DNA of 64,000 nt from Arminella tubonensis (GTDB lineage Bacteria > Pseudomonadota > Alphaproteobacteria > Rhizobiales > Rhizobiaceae), in the NCBI RefSeq assembly GCF_003240585.1, contig NZ_PCDP01000035.1:434001-498000 (forward strand). Direction: 5' to 3'. This document shows positions 36,466 through 45,667 of the stretch, in pieces. The stretch's first letter is position 1, and each line of letters begins with the position of its first letter. The notes below the pieces were generated by a model, which did no database searches, had not been told where the DNA came from, and saw only the letters and a program-made list of their open reading frames with translations. The position numbers were made by a program, and so were the translations under genes.

Positions 36466-37957
36466 CCTCACCGCTCGAAGAAAGAAGCGATCCTTGGCCG
36501 CCGATAAGCGCCGGCACCCCTCGCAGCACACCCTGGAAGCCGGTCAGCGGCTCACCCAGGCTAAGTCCCTGCGCACTGATACGGTATTCCCGAATGGTGT
36601 CTTCATGTCCGCCTGTCCGCTTCTTGATGACGGAGACCGCGCGCCTCACACGGCCGAAGGCTTCGAAATAACGGAGCAGGATGACGGTATCGGCAAGATA
36701 GGTGACATCCACAGGCGATTTCATGTCGCCGACCAGGCCATGCTGAGCGACGGTCAGGAAGGTGTTGGCACCCTGCCTGTTCAGGTACTGCAACAGCTCA
36801 TGCATGTGCAGTATCAGAGCCGTTTCCTCCGGCATCGACGACTGGTAGCCATTGACGCTGTCGATGACGACGGTCTTGGCGTTTGCATCGTTGACGCGCT
36901 GCCTGACCCGCTGAGCGAACTCGCCTGGCGACAGTTCGGCTGCATCGAGCTGCTCGATATGGATTGATCCCTCGTCGCGCAACTTTTCCAAATCCAGCCC
37001 AAGCGTCCTCATCCGCGAGAACAGCAACCCCAGCTCTTCGTCGAATATGAAGATGGCTGCCTTCTCACCACGTGCGACGGCAGCACGTACGAATTCAAGG
37101 GCGAAGGTACTTTTCCCGGTGCCCGCCGGGCCGATGAGAAGCGTGCTCGAGCCACGCTCGACCCCACCGCCGAGCAGGCCATCGAACGCCTTTATTCCAC
37201 TGGGAAGTATGTCGCGCCTGAACTCCGTCCGGTGCTCGGCAGCCCGCAGGCGTGGAAATACTTCAACGCCACCTGTCTTGATCGCGAAGTCATGGTATCC
37301 GCCCCGGAATGCCTGGCCCCGATATTTGATCACCCGCAGTCGCCTGCGCTCCGACCCGTAGTCGGGCGCAAGCTCCTCAAGGTGAATGACGCCGTGAACC
37401 ACGCTGTGAACTGTCTTGTCGAGCATCTCTGTCGTCATGTCGTCGAGAAGAAGGACCGTCGCGCCTTTCCGGGCGAAGTAGTGCTTCAGAGCCAGTATCT
37501 GCCTGCGGTATCGAAGCGAACTCTGTGCCAGCAGCCGGATCTCCGAAAGGCTGTCGAGGACAACCCGGCTCGGCTGGATTCGTTCGAATGCTTCGAAGAT
37601 GAGCTTCGTCGTCTCTCCGAGCTCTAGGTCGGATGAGTAAAGAAGGCTCTGCTGCTGATCGGAGTCGAGCAGGCTCTCTGGCGGAGTGAGTTCGAAAATC
37701 TCGATGTTCTTGTCGATCACCATGCCGTGCGAGGCCGCGCTTTCCCGCAATTCGGTATCGGTCTCGGAAAGCGTGACATAGAGGCATCTCTCGCCAAGCT
37801 TCGCGCCTTCCAGAAGAAACTGAAGGGCGATTGTTGTCTTGCCCGTCCCCGGATTTCCCTCAAGGAGGAAGACATGACGGCGCGACAGGCCGCCCGCAAG
37901 GACGTCGTCTAATCCAGTCACGCCGGTCAGAGCTTTGGTCTCGTGCCCAGCGGCCAT
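36449..37957 (-). CDS. KaiC-like double-domain ATPase
   Basis: 502 residues from the ATG at 37957 (GGAG 6 nt upstream). Two RecA/RAD55-like KaiC domains: the first with Walker A GNPGTGKTT near 35 and Walker B RVVLDSLSE; the second with GPAGTGKST near 270 and TVVIDSVNGY. KaiC-type acidic residues occur after each P-loop (TLSETDTEL and FIFDEELGL). No KaiA or KaiB gene is present. The downstream, overlapping hybrid kinase suggests that this protein and the kinase form one signalling unit, as reported for stress and circadian-like systems in other alphaproteobacteria; this link is inference. Confidence 0.9.
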   Translation of the reverse strand: MAAGHETKALTGVTGLDDVLAGGLSRRHVFLLEGNPGTGKTTIALQFLLEGAKLGERCLYVTLSETDTELRESAASHGMVIDKNIEIFELTPPESLLDSDQQQSLLYSSDLELGETTKLIFEAFERIQPSRVVLDSLSEIRLLAQSSLRYRRQILALKHYFARKGATVLLLDDMTTEMLDKTVHSVVHGVIHLEELAPDYGSERRRLRVIKYRGQAFRGGYHDFAIKTGGVEVFPRLRAAEHRTEFRRDILPSGIKAFDGLLGGGVERGSSTLLIGPAGTGKSTFALEFVRAAVARGEKAAIFIFDEELGLLFSRMRTLGLDLEKLRDEGSIHIEQLDAAELSPGEFAQRVRQRVNDANAKTVVIDSVNGYQSSMPEETALILHMHELLQYLNRQGANTFLTVAQHGLVGDMKSPVDVTYLADTVILLRYFEAFGRVRRAVSVIKKRTGGHEDTIREYRISAQGLSLGEPLTGFQGVLRGVPALIGGQGSLLSSSGEGEDNS

Positions 37958-38219
37958 GAAAACTCCTTCAATATGGACGGGTTGAACTATGGCGCGCGCC
38001 AAGAAAATCAAGGCACGACATGACGATCGCCTTCAGCGCTCGATCCGATGGATAGCCATTGCCGTCCAATCGCGCCGCGGCGGTGCGACCTGGAGTTAGT
38101 CGCAGCTGGCACCCTCCCGGTGAAACCGCGTGCGGCTTCACCGCCAACAATGAGCGGCGCGGCGAAAGTGAGCGGGAACTTTGGACGCTGGCACGGTCTC
38201 CTATGCGCCACGAGCTCGC

Positions 38220-39248
38220 TTACTCGGCAGGCGTCGGCTCCGGGAACTTCCACGTACCGTTCAGAATCTCGGCGTGGGGGCGATAGAGTCTCGCAGTGTA
38301 GTTCCAGCCAGGCATGATCGGCAGGCAGTTGACAATCTTGCCGTCGCATCCGCCGAATTGGATGTCGACGGAACCGTCAGCGCCCTTCTTCGACGTTATG
38401 TCGTTGAGCGAATACGCGTTTTCATCGTTCTTCTGGAAGTAGCCGTCGGCGTTGTAGAGACTGATGGACCAGAATCCGTCAACGGGGACGTCGCCAATGT
38501 GTAGCTTGTAGACGGTTTTGCCATCGTTCTTGGGCGGCGTGAAGTTGAGGTAGATTGCGTCCCTGGGGGGATTGCCGCCCCAGGTCGTAGCAGCGGAGAT
38601 CAGCCGCTGTATCGGGTCGACCTGCTGTCGTGTTCCGAAGGCCTTGCTTGTATCGGTTAGGGTGGTGCCTAAAGTGATCAGAGCGCTGCGGACCTTCGAC
38701 TGGCTGGTCGCGTCCCATTTGGGCACCTCGAATATTCCGGGTGACTTCTGTTCGATCTCTATCGCATCCTGCAGGGCATGGGCCTTTTCCATGTCATTCG
38801 GGTTGGATGGATCGACCAATGTACGAACCGCGGCCAGCACGTAGCGAGTGCCGAGCTCCTTCCTGCTGAAGGTGTGCGGTCCGGGCTTGTAGATGGCGGG
38901 CGGGGAGTACATGTCCTCGCTGATCACCTGCAACGACATGAACCGCTTGCCCGCATCCGGAAGAGTGATCGTCACCGGCCCGGCTTCGAGGTCGAAGACC
39001 GCCGCCGAGTAGAGCGTGTCGCGGTTCTGGCGGATGACGGTCTGGGTCTCGACGGGCGACAACTCACGATGATGTTCGAATTTCCCAAACCCGCCTTCCT
39101 TCAGAGCTACGGTGCTGAAATAGAGGTCGGTCTCCGCGCGTATGAAGTTCTCGACGGTTACGGGCACAGCGTCTGCTGCCGCGAGCACCGTCGCGCAGCT
39201 TATCGCAAGGAAGACGCCACTTGCTCCAACTTTGAATAGACGTTGCAT
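38220..39248 (-). CDS. Secreted DUF1254/DUF1214 protein
   Basis: 342 residues from the ATG at 39248 (GGAGG 7 nt upstream). Signal peptide MQRLFKVGASGVFLAISCAT, cleaved near AAADA (about 26). The DUF1254-type N-terminal part has VIRQNRDTLYSAAVFDLEAGPVTI (in two segments) and the DUF1214 C-terminal part has VPVDGFWSISLYNADGYF, the usual W-S-x-x-x-Y core. Periplasmic, function unknown. It follows a second DUF1254 gene by 43 bp and is likely in one operon with it. Confidence 0.85.
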   Translation of the reverse strand: MQRLFKVGASGVFLAISCATVLAAADAVPVTVENFIRAETDLYFSTVALKEGGFGKFEHHRELSPVETQTVIRQNRDTLYSAAVFDLEAGPVTITLPDAGKRFMSLQVISEDMYSPPAIYKPGPHTFSRKELGTRYVLAAVRTLVDPSNPNDMEKAHALQDAIEIEQKSPGIFEVPKWDATSQSKVRSALITLGTTLTDTSKAFGTRQQVDPIQRLISAATTWGGNPPRDAIYLNFTPPKNDGKTVYKLHIGDVPVDGFWSISLYNADGYFQKNDENAYSLNDITSKKGADGSVDIQFGGCDGKIVNCLPIMPGWNYTARLYRPHAEILNGTWKFPEPTPAE

Positions 39249-39291
39249 GTTGCAACCTCCTATTGCGTCAAAGAACGCGTTCGTTTCTTTC

Positions 39292-40696
39292 TCACCTCGC
39301 CTGCTCGATATCCGGCAGCACCCACGTCTTGTCGAACAGGTCTTTCGTCGGCGCGTAGAGCCGGAACATGACCTCGAAATCGCGCTTGGGGTCGGTCGGT
39401 ATCCAGTTTGCATCCCCTCCCTTTGGCGCTTTAGGCCCCAGGAAGAGATCGATCGAGCCATCGGCGTTCTTCTGCAGATCGGCGATCTGAGACGACCGGC
39501 TGGCGCGGGGCATGTTGCGGATCAGTGCGTGGGTCTCGCGGTCATAGGCGGTCAGCGACCAATATTGTTGAACGGGGACGTTAGCGGGCACGTTCAGCCG
39601 ATAGGTCTTCGCACCATCGAAGGCGTGCCCGTCCTTGTCCTTGATCGCGATCAGATAGAATTGCCCCGCTCCGAGGCGCTTGATACCGACGTAGCCATAA
39701 CTGTAGGTCAGGCCTCGGACGTCGACCGGATAGGCGTCCGGCTCGTCGAATGAGGCAGCTGCCGCCTTGACCAGCTCGGGATCGGCGGGAAAGTTCCAGC
39801 ACCCGTTTTGATAGAACGGCTTCAGTCCCGTATCGTATCTCGCTTCAAGCCATTCTCGGGCTTCATGGATTCCGGCTTCGAGCTGCCTGTTTGTCATCAC
39901 GTCGGGCTTGAAGTCCTTGCCCTTCTCGATGCCGAGCGACTTCAGCTGGTCGATCATCGCCCGGTCGCGCGGCAGCCACGGTTCATCCTGGATGATCCGG
40001 TCGAGGGATTTATAAAAGGTGACATCATATCGGATCGTGCTGTCGAACAGGACGTCCTTCGCATCGGTGAAGACCGTCTCCGGAGGATTGGCAGCCTGCG
40101 ACAGCGGGTAGACCTTCAACCTCTTGGCATAGGCAACCGATTTTTCGATTTCCGCGTCGCTATGGCTGGCGAGGTTGGAGCGCAGAAGTGCGTAGCCCCC
40201 ATATGTGTCCGACTTGAGCGGGATGTAGCCGTCGGGGATCTTCTCTGTATAGCCCGGCGGCAGGATGAGATATTTTCCGCCTTTGCCTTGATCAGCTCCG
40301 GATGGTCCTGCATCTTCGAGCGGCATCTGCCATATGTTTACGATATTGCCGTTGATCGATCCGCCCTCGGCAGGCGGCACATCTATGACGACAGGCCCGA
40401 CGTCCCTCGTGTTCGTGAACGTCATAAGATAGATCGCGTCCGGATTGGGCGTCAGTGTTTGATTGTGCCAGTCGACAGGGCGCGACCAGTAGACGATCTG
40501 GTTGACCTTGCCCTTCGTCTTGGCAAGCATTTCCTGCAGCATAAGGTCATAGTTGACGGCGGGGATACCCCATATCGCAGCCTCGACGGCCCGCCGCTCG
40601 ATCGTGCGCTCCGCCAGTTCACGGGGGGGAGAATGCCGCAGCCGTCGACGAGATTGTCGCCATGGCCAACGTCGTCGCGAGTAACAGTTTTCGCAT
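39292..40696 (-). pseudogene. DUF1254/DUF1214 gene, frameshifted after the signal peptide
   Basis: The ATG at 40696 starts a good signal peptide (MRKLLLATTLAMATISSTAA), then a tract of seven G on the plus strand (40623-40629) shifts the frame and gives a stop within two codons. One base fewer would continue into RELAERTIERRAVEAAIWGI, the normal start of mature DUF1254 proteins, and the rest is open to 39292 with VPVQQYWSLTAYDRETHAL and other DUF1214 features. An internal ATG at 40542 would give a protein without signal peptide or N-terminus. Could be a real mutation, a phase-variable tract or a sequencing error. Confidence 0.8.
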
Positions 40697-40818
40697 GTCC
40701 TGCTCCTGTCAGCGCTATGGCGTCAGGATGCTCGGAGGTGCAGCGAAGCGAAAGTACGTTACAGTAAACGCGACCGTAACAGCCACTGCATGGCTACGCC
40801 TCCAGCAAGGCGCGAAGA

Positions 40819-41466
40819 TCAGTGTGCAGCGTTCGCGGTGATGATACCCAGCTTGCCAAGTCCGCTGACGAACAGCTGGACGGCAACGGCGGTCAGGAGA
40901 ATGCCGAATACGACTTCAGAGATGACAAGACTGGCTGGCTTCATTCGCTTCGCCAAGGCATCGATATTCGTGAACACCAGATAATCGAATGCGGCAACGA
41001 TGAGGATCAGCCCGACAACGAGCGCTGCGCCAGCGATGGAGACGACTTCGTCAGATGCCAGGATAAGGACCGTGATGCCCACCGGATTGAGCAGATACGG
41101 GACGGCAAGCGGAAACACGGCGATTTTTGCCGGGTCTACCTCTACTCCAAGATCTTCGTTGTGCTTCTCAATTGGGCCGGCCGCCATTTTGAGTGCGAGT
41201 ATCGCGAGGACAATACCGCCAGCGACTGCGACGGCACCGCCGGTGATATGCAGCAGTCGCATCAGTAAAGAACCCGCGGCAAAAATGATCAAGGCCGTCA
41301 CAAGCGCGATCAGAACCATCTGCCGGCCGATCGCGACCTTCGTCTTCGCGTCGAACTTGTGGGTCATTTCCAGGAATGGAACCAGCGCGATCTTCGGCCC
41401 AATGCCAATGAGGAGGAGCAGGAGAAGCTTTGCGACAGTACCCGTGTCAATGACCGATAAATCCAT
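40819..41466 (-). CDS. MarC-family integral membrane protein
   Basis: 215 residues from the ATG at 41466 (GGGGGGAAG upstream). Six hydrophobic helices; the opening LLLLLLIGIGPKIALVPFLEMT and later FPLAVPYLLNPVGITVLI are the two family repeats of MarC (UPF0056, NAAT). Inner-membrane protein of unknown transport function; not proven to confer drug resistance. Monocistronic, divergent from the glucanase-like gene. Confidence 0.87.
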   Translation of the reverse strand: MDLSVIDTGTVAKLLLLLLIGIGPKIALVPFLEMTHKFDAKTKVAIGRQMVLIALVTALIIFAAGSLLMRLLHITGGAVAVAGGIVLAILALKMAAGPIEKHNEDLGVEVDPAKIAVFPLAVPYLLNPVGITVLILASDEVVSIAGAALVVGLILIVAAFDYLVFTNIDALAKRMKPASLVISEVVFGILLTAVAVQLFVSGLGKLGIITANAAH

Positions 41467-41780
41467 CGAAAGCTTCCCCCCAGGAACTCTGATCACATGA
41501 GACTATCATTGATGATCGATGAATTGTCTAGCAGCGGGGCGCGGTCGCTTTTCTGGGACAATCAGGTCGATAGTATATTAGCAGATTATTATGGATCGAA
41601 CTTGGAAGTCGTTTGGATAGGTGTTAGCCTTCCCTGCCGATGATCTCGAAGGGCGCGAGCACGTGAACGCGGAAACGCCACGCTTGCGGGGAGGTCCGCG
41701 AGGCAAAAACCGGGTGACAAAGACCAACGGGTGTCGCGAACTGCTGCGTCAGCGTGATACTCGGCGAACGGAGCATTATC

Positions 41781-43100
41781 ATGCCCGAGATGTTGTCTAC
41801 CGACCCAGATCTCAACCGCCTGCCGACCGATGAGGACCTGAGCAGGCTCCAGTTCACGACGTTGTTGTATTATCTGCAGGTCACGAACCCTGACAACGGT
41901 TTGGTTCGCGACAAAACAGAGCCGACTGCGCCCGCCAGTATCGCGGCAATCGGCATGGCCCTCGCGACGATACCCGTCATCGTCGAGCGCGGGGTCATCA
42001 TTCGCGAATTTGCCGCGAAGATCACCCGCAGGCGGTTGCGATACCTGATGGATTGTGCCCAGGGGCCTGAGCCGGACTCGTCTGGATACAAGGGATTCTT
42101 CTACCATTTCCTGGACATCGAGACGGGTCGACGCGTCTGGCAATGCGAGCTGTCCACTATTGATTCTGCGTTCCTGTTCGCGGGCGCACTGACGGTTGCC
42201 GCCTATTTCGATGGCGACACCGCCGCGGAGGCGGAAATTCGCCAGCTAGCCAACGCGCTCTATGAACGTGCCGATTGGAATTGGGCTTGCGACGGGGGCC
42301 CATCGCTGACCCACGGCTGGCATCCGGAAACCGGATTTATCCCTCATCGCTGGCAGGGATATGACGAAGGCCTGTTGCTCTACATTCTGGGTTTGGGTTC
42401 CCCGACACACCCTTTGGAACCGGCGAGTTATGCCGCCTACACCGCGACTTACGATTGGAAGAACATCTACGGCCGCGATCTCCTGCATTCAGGACCGCTC
42501 TTCACCCATCAGCTTTCCCACATGTGGGTGGACTTTCGGGGCATCCGCGACGAATTCATGCGACAGCACGACAGCGACTACTTCGAGAACAGCCGCCGAG
42601 CAACTTTCGTCCAGCAGGAATATGCCGTTCGCAACCCAATGAATTTCGTTGGCTACGGCCAGTATTGCTGGGGATTCACTGCGAGCGACGGGCCTGGTTG
42701 GGTCACGCGAGAGGTTGGCGGCGTCGAGTGCCAGTTCTTCGACTACATCGCCCGTGGCGCTCCGTTCGGGCCTGACGACGGGACGGTGTCGCCGTGGGTC
42801 GTCATAGCTTCACTGCCATTCGCTCCTGAGATCGTCATCCCGACGGTTCGCAACTTTGCCCGGATGAACCTTGGAATGACACGCCTCTACGGGTTCAAGC
42901 CGTCGTTCAATCAGACATTTGGGGTCGAAGGCAGCCCAACCGGGTCGTGGGTATCCCCCTATCACTTTGGCATCGATCAAGGACCAGTCGTGCTGATGAT
43001 CGAAAATTACCGGACCGGCCTGCTTTGGAACATCATGCGCCGCAGTCCGCCGATCAGGGCCGGTTTGCAGCGCGCTGGCTTTTCCGGCGGATGGCTCTAG
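41781..43100 (+). CDS. Glucoamylase-like / GH144 family protein (probable beta-1,2-glucanase)
   Basis: 439 residues from the ATG at 41781 (CGGAG 8 nt upstream); no signal peptide seen. It belongs to the (alpha/alpha)6-barrel glycoamylase family now linked to GH144 endo-beta-1,2-glucanases. Characteristic segments are GLVRDKTEPTAPASIAAIGMAL near 42-63, CELSTIDSAFLFAGAL near 122-137, GWHPETGFIPHRWQGYDEGLLLYILG in two parts near 180-205, and LSHMWVDFRGIRD near 245. Rhizobia make cyclic beta-1,2-glucan, so a cytoplasmic glucan-processing enzyme is plausible. Substrate is inferred from family. Confidence 0.82.
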   Translation: MPEMLSTDPDLNRLPTDEDLSRLQFTTLLYYLQVTNPDNGLVRDKTEPTAPASIAAIGMALATIPVIVERGVIIREFAAKITRRRLRYLMDCAQGPEPDSSGYKGFFYHFLDIETGRRVWQCELSTIDSAFLFAGALTVAAYFDGDTAAEAEIRQLANALYERADWNWACDGGPSLTHGWHPETGFIPHRWQGYDEGLLLYILGLGSPTHPLEPASYAAYTATYDWKNIYGRDLLHSGPLFTHQLSHMWVDFRGIRDEFMRQHDSDYFENSRRATFVQQEYAVRNPMNFVGYGQYCWGFTASDGPGWVTREVGGVECQFFDYIARGAPFGPDDGTVSPWVVIASLPFAPEIVIPTVRNFARMNLGMTRLYGFKPSFNQTFGVEGSPTGSWVSPYHFGIDQGPVVLMIENYRTGLLWNIMRRSPPIRAGLQRAGFSGGWL

Positions 43101-43169
43101 CCGTCCCGTCAGCGCTGCATATCATACCATCCTGGTCTTCGGGCAACGACCTGTGCGACCATGACTGCG

Positions 43170-44216
43170 TCATTCGGAAAGCCTCCTGACTTGCACCTGC
43201 CGTCGCGGCCACAGCAGAGCCGCCGCGATCAACGCGTAGATCAAGGCCGCCGCGACATAGAGTATCCGTGTCGAAAACGATTCAGCGGCGCTACCCGGCA
43301 ACGGCGACACGCCAAGCCCGAACAGGATCAGGAATATCGTCAGAGCCCCGGCGAACATCCCGGCGTCTTTCGACCGGGCAGCAGCCCGTCCGCCCAGCAA
43401 CAAGGTGACGACGAGGACTATGAGAAACATGAAAAACAGGTTGGGGCGCAGCGTGAGGATGGCATAGGCGACAGAAGCCAGGGCGCCGCCAAGCAGGTTG
43501 ACGATCACCAGCCCAACAGCCGCCCGGCCGCTCGCGGCGACGTCGAGTTGACCGAGCAGCGAAGCCACGGTGATCGGAATGACGAGTGCCGCGGCCAGTT
43601 GATCGCTCGTCAGGCAGATTGCGACGGCCGCAAGCAATATGACGGTGTTCGCCAGAGCGCGCAGATAGGAGGGCACCCGCATTGTGGGCAGTTCGACGGC
43701 AGGGCTCATCCCTGGCGGTTCCGGAATGATGGCATAGGCCAGCCACATGAGGAGCGTCCCGCTCAAGACGCCAGTCACCAAAATCGACAGGATGGAGTTC
43801 GCCAGATCACGGTTCAGGATGCCAAGCAGCGGCACGATGATGGCGACGACCAGCACGAGGAATGTCGCAGGGCCGCCCCTGCCACTCGACTGGGCGACGA
43901 AACAGGAAAAATAGATCAGCGCCAACAGCATGAGGAAGGTTGCGGGTCTGTCGCCGAAAGCGCTCGTCAGCACCATCAGGAACAGCCCGGCAACCAGGAT
44001 CAACGCGGCCATGCCCAACGTCTTGCCCAGCGGCATCGGCATCGAACTTCCAAGCAGGAACTGCGCGGCAAAGAGCGGTCCGAGAAACGGGACGATGGCC
44101 CCCGAATACACCGCGAAGATGAAACCGATGGAGACGGCGAATGCCACCCGCAGCCCCTTTCGTCGTTGCTCTGCAGCAGCGGCGCTGAACGGGGCTTGGG
44201 CGATTTCAGCCGACAT
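43170..44216 (-). CDS. DUF2955/FUSC-like membrane protein
   Basis: 348 residues with about ten hydrophobic helices and short loops; RRKGLRVAFAVSIGFIFA at the start and IVPFLGPLFAAQFLL follow the DUF2955 pattern (FUSC superfamily). Such proteins pair with HlyD-type periplasmic adaptors as aromatic-acid or drug efflux pumps. Its start overlaps the stop of the HlyD-like gene by 11 nt, which supports one export unit. Substrate unknown. Confidence 0.82.
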   Translation of the reverse strand: MSAEIAQAPFSAAAAEQRRKGLRVAFAVSIGFIFAVYSGAIVPFLGPLFAAQFLLGSSMPMPLGKTLGMAALILVAGLFLMVLTSAFGDRPATFLMLLALIYFSCFVAQSSGRGGPATFLVLVVAIIVPLLGILNRDLANSILSILVTGVLSGTLLMWLAYAIIPEPPGMSPAVELPTMRVPSYLRALANTVILLAAVAICLTSDQLAAALVIPITVASLLGQLDVAASGRAAVGLVIVNLLGGALASVAYAILTLRPNLFFMFLIVLVVTLLLGGRAAARSKDAGMFAGALTIFLILFGLGVSPLPGSAAESFSTRILYVAAALIYALIAAALLWPRRQVQVRRLSE

Positions 44217-45309
44217 AGGTCAGCACCGACATGATGCGTATCCACAGGGAACCCCAGGCATTCGTGATGGGGTGTTCTCCTGTGTAGATGACAACGGTCG
44301 CCTGCGAGCCATATCTGACTCCCTTGGGTCGGTCTCTATCCAGAACCAGCCGAACGGGAAAACGTTGTGCTTCCTGGACCCAGCCGCTGTCGTTGCGGAT
44401 GGTCGGTAGGCCGGTACTCGGGTCCGTCGCGCCCCCGGACACGCCGAGGCCGACACTTTCGACCTTTGCCGAGAACAGTTTGCCAGGCAGCGCATCAAAC
44501 AGAATATCGGCTCGGTTGCCGACCGCAACATTCTCGAGACTGTTCTCCTTGAAGGCGGCGGAGATCCAGATCGTACCCACGTCGATGAATGTCATGGCCG
44601 ACTGGCCGGCGGTGATGACCTTGCCGATCGAAAGCTGGAGATTGGTGACGACACCGGTGGACGGCGCGCGAACGGTCGTCCGCAACAGGTCAAGTTGAGC
44701 TCGCTCCAGCGCAGCGAGCGCCGCCCGGAGTTGTGGATTGTCGTTGCCTGCCGGTCCGAGTTGCTCCTTGGCCTTTGCAAGATCCGCCTCTGCCCCGGTC
44801 ACCGATGCTTCCGATTGCTCGAACGCCGACTTGGCCGCGTCGTACCGCGCCTTGGAGAAGACGCCCCGCTTTACGAGGTCGGATGCACGCGCATACTGCT
44901 CATTCAGATTGTCCCGCTTGGCCTGTATCTCCACGAGCTTGGCCTGGGCAGCGTCCACCGTCGCAGTGGACGCGCCGATGGACTGGCCCACGCTCGCGAG
45001 GCTGGCTTCCGCTTCGGCAACAGCGATCTGGTATCGGTCGGGATCGATGCGGAAAAGCACCTGGTCGGCCTCGACCAGCGAGTTGTCGTCGACATTGACC
45101 TCTACGACCCGGCCCGTGATCTCGGGCGCGATCCCGACGACGTAGGCCTGTACCTGCGCCTGCGATGTCGAAGGCGTACGCCGCTCCATGAAGATGGAGA
45201 GCACGAAGAGGATCAACGCCAGGAGCACAATGATGAGCGCCAGCCTGCGCAGGGGATTGCGGTCGGCGACGACGACTGGGGGCTGACTTGGAGGCGCGTC
45301 TGAATCCAT
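44206..45309 (-). CDS. HlyD/EmrA-type membrane fusion protein
   Basis: 367 residues from the ATG at 45309 (GGGGA upstream). One N-terminal membrane anchor (RLALIIVLLALILFVLSIFM, about 21-40), biotinyl-lipoyl half motifs (APEITGRVVEVNVDDNSLVEADQVLFRID and APSTGVVTNLQLSIGKVI), a long coiled-coil hairpin (about 85-190) and a beta-barrel (GTIWISAAFKEN). Periplasmic adaptor of the efflux unit with the DUF2955 protein. No outer-membrane TolC-type gene is next to it. Confidence 0.88.
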   Translation of the reverse strand: MDSDAPPSQPPVVVADRNPLRRLALIIVLLALILFVLSIFMERRTPSTSQAQVQAYVVGIAPEITGRVVEVNVDDNSLVEADQVLFRIDPDRYQIAVAEAEASLASVGQSIGASTATVDAAQAKLVEIQAKRDNLNEQYARASDLVKRGVFSKARYDAAKSAFEQSEASVTGAEADLAKAKEQLGPAGNDNPQLRAALAALERAQLDLLRTTVRAPSTGVVTNLQLSIGKVITAGQSAMTFIDVGTIWISAAFKENSLENVAVGNRADILFDALPGKLFSAKVESVGLGVSGGATDPSTGLPTIRNDSGWVQEAQRFPVRLVLDRDRPKGVRYGSQATVVIYTGEHPITNAWGSLWIRIMSVLTYVG

Positions 45310-45667
45310 GGCTATGTCCCCTTGAATCACATCAATCACGGACCTTGCGCGACGACGGCTTGGCTCCAAGTGAAGCCGCTCGAAACCGTGGAAGGACGAG
45401 TGTTAAGCGTGCCAGCCAAATTGTCGGCTGGATAGACGACGTCTGCTCACCGCGTGTCGCGAACCTGTAGTGTCAGCGGGCTCCCGTTGTTCAACGTTTT
45501 ATTTAGATACATATTACAAAGCGCAGTATGTTTCCATTGTTATACTTCTTCGGGGGCGTGAGTGTCCTTTCGTTTAGCGATGTCGTCCGAAATTGAATTT
45601 CGAGCGCTCTTCGAGAAGTGCCCGAGGTTGCAGTATGGACGGAGCGCCGGCCGCCTGTCGGGGCGTT
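45310..45667. other. Intergenic region upstream of the HlyD/DUF2955 operon
   Basis: 358 bp between the HlyD-like start and the 3' end of a LysR gene. An AT-rich patch at 45485-45555 is the only notable feature and may hold a promoter. A short plus-strand frame at 45562-45774 runs into the LysR gene and is not believed. Confidence 0.5.

Noticed and set aside
43161-44234. 357-codon plus-strand frame opposite the DUF2955 gene
   Set aside because: Composition is rich in Asp, Gln, Arg and His, typical of antisense to a membrane-protein gene.
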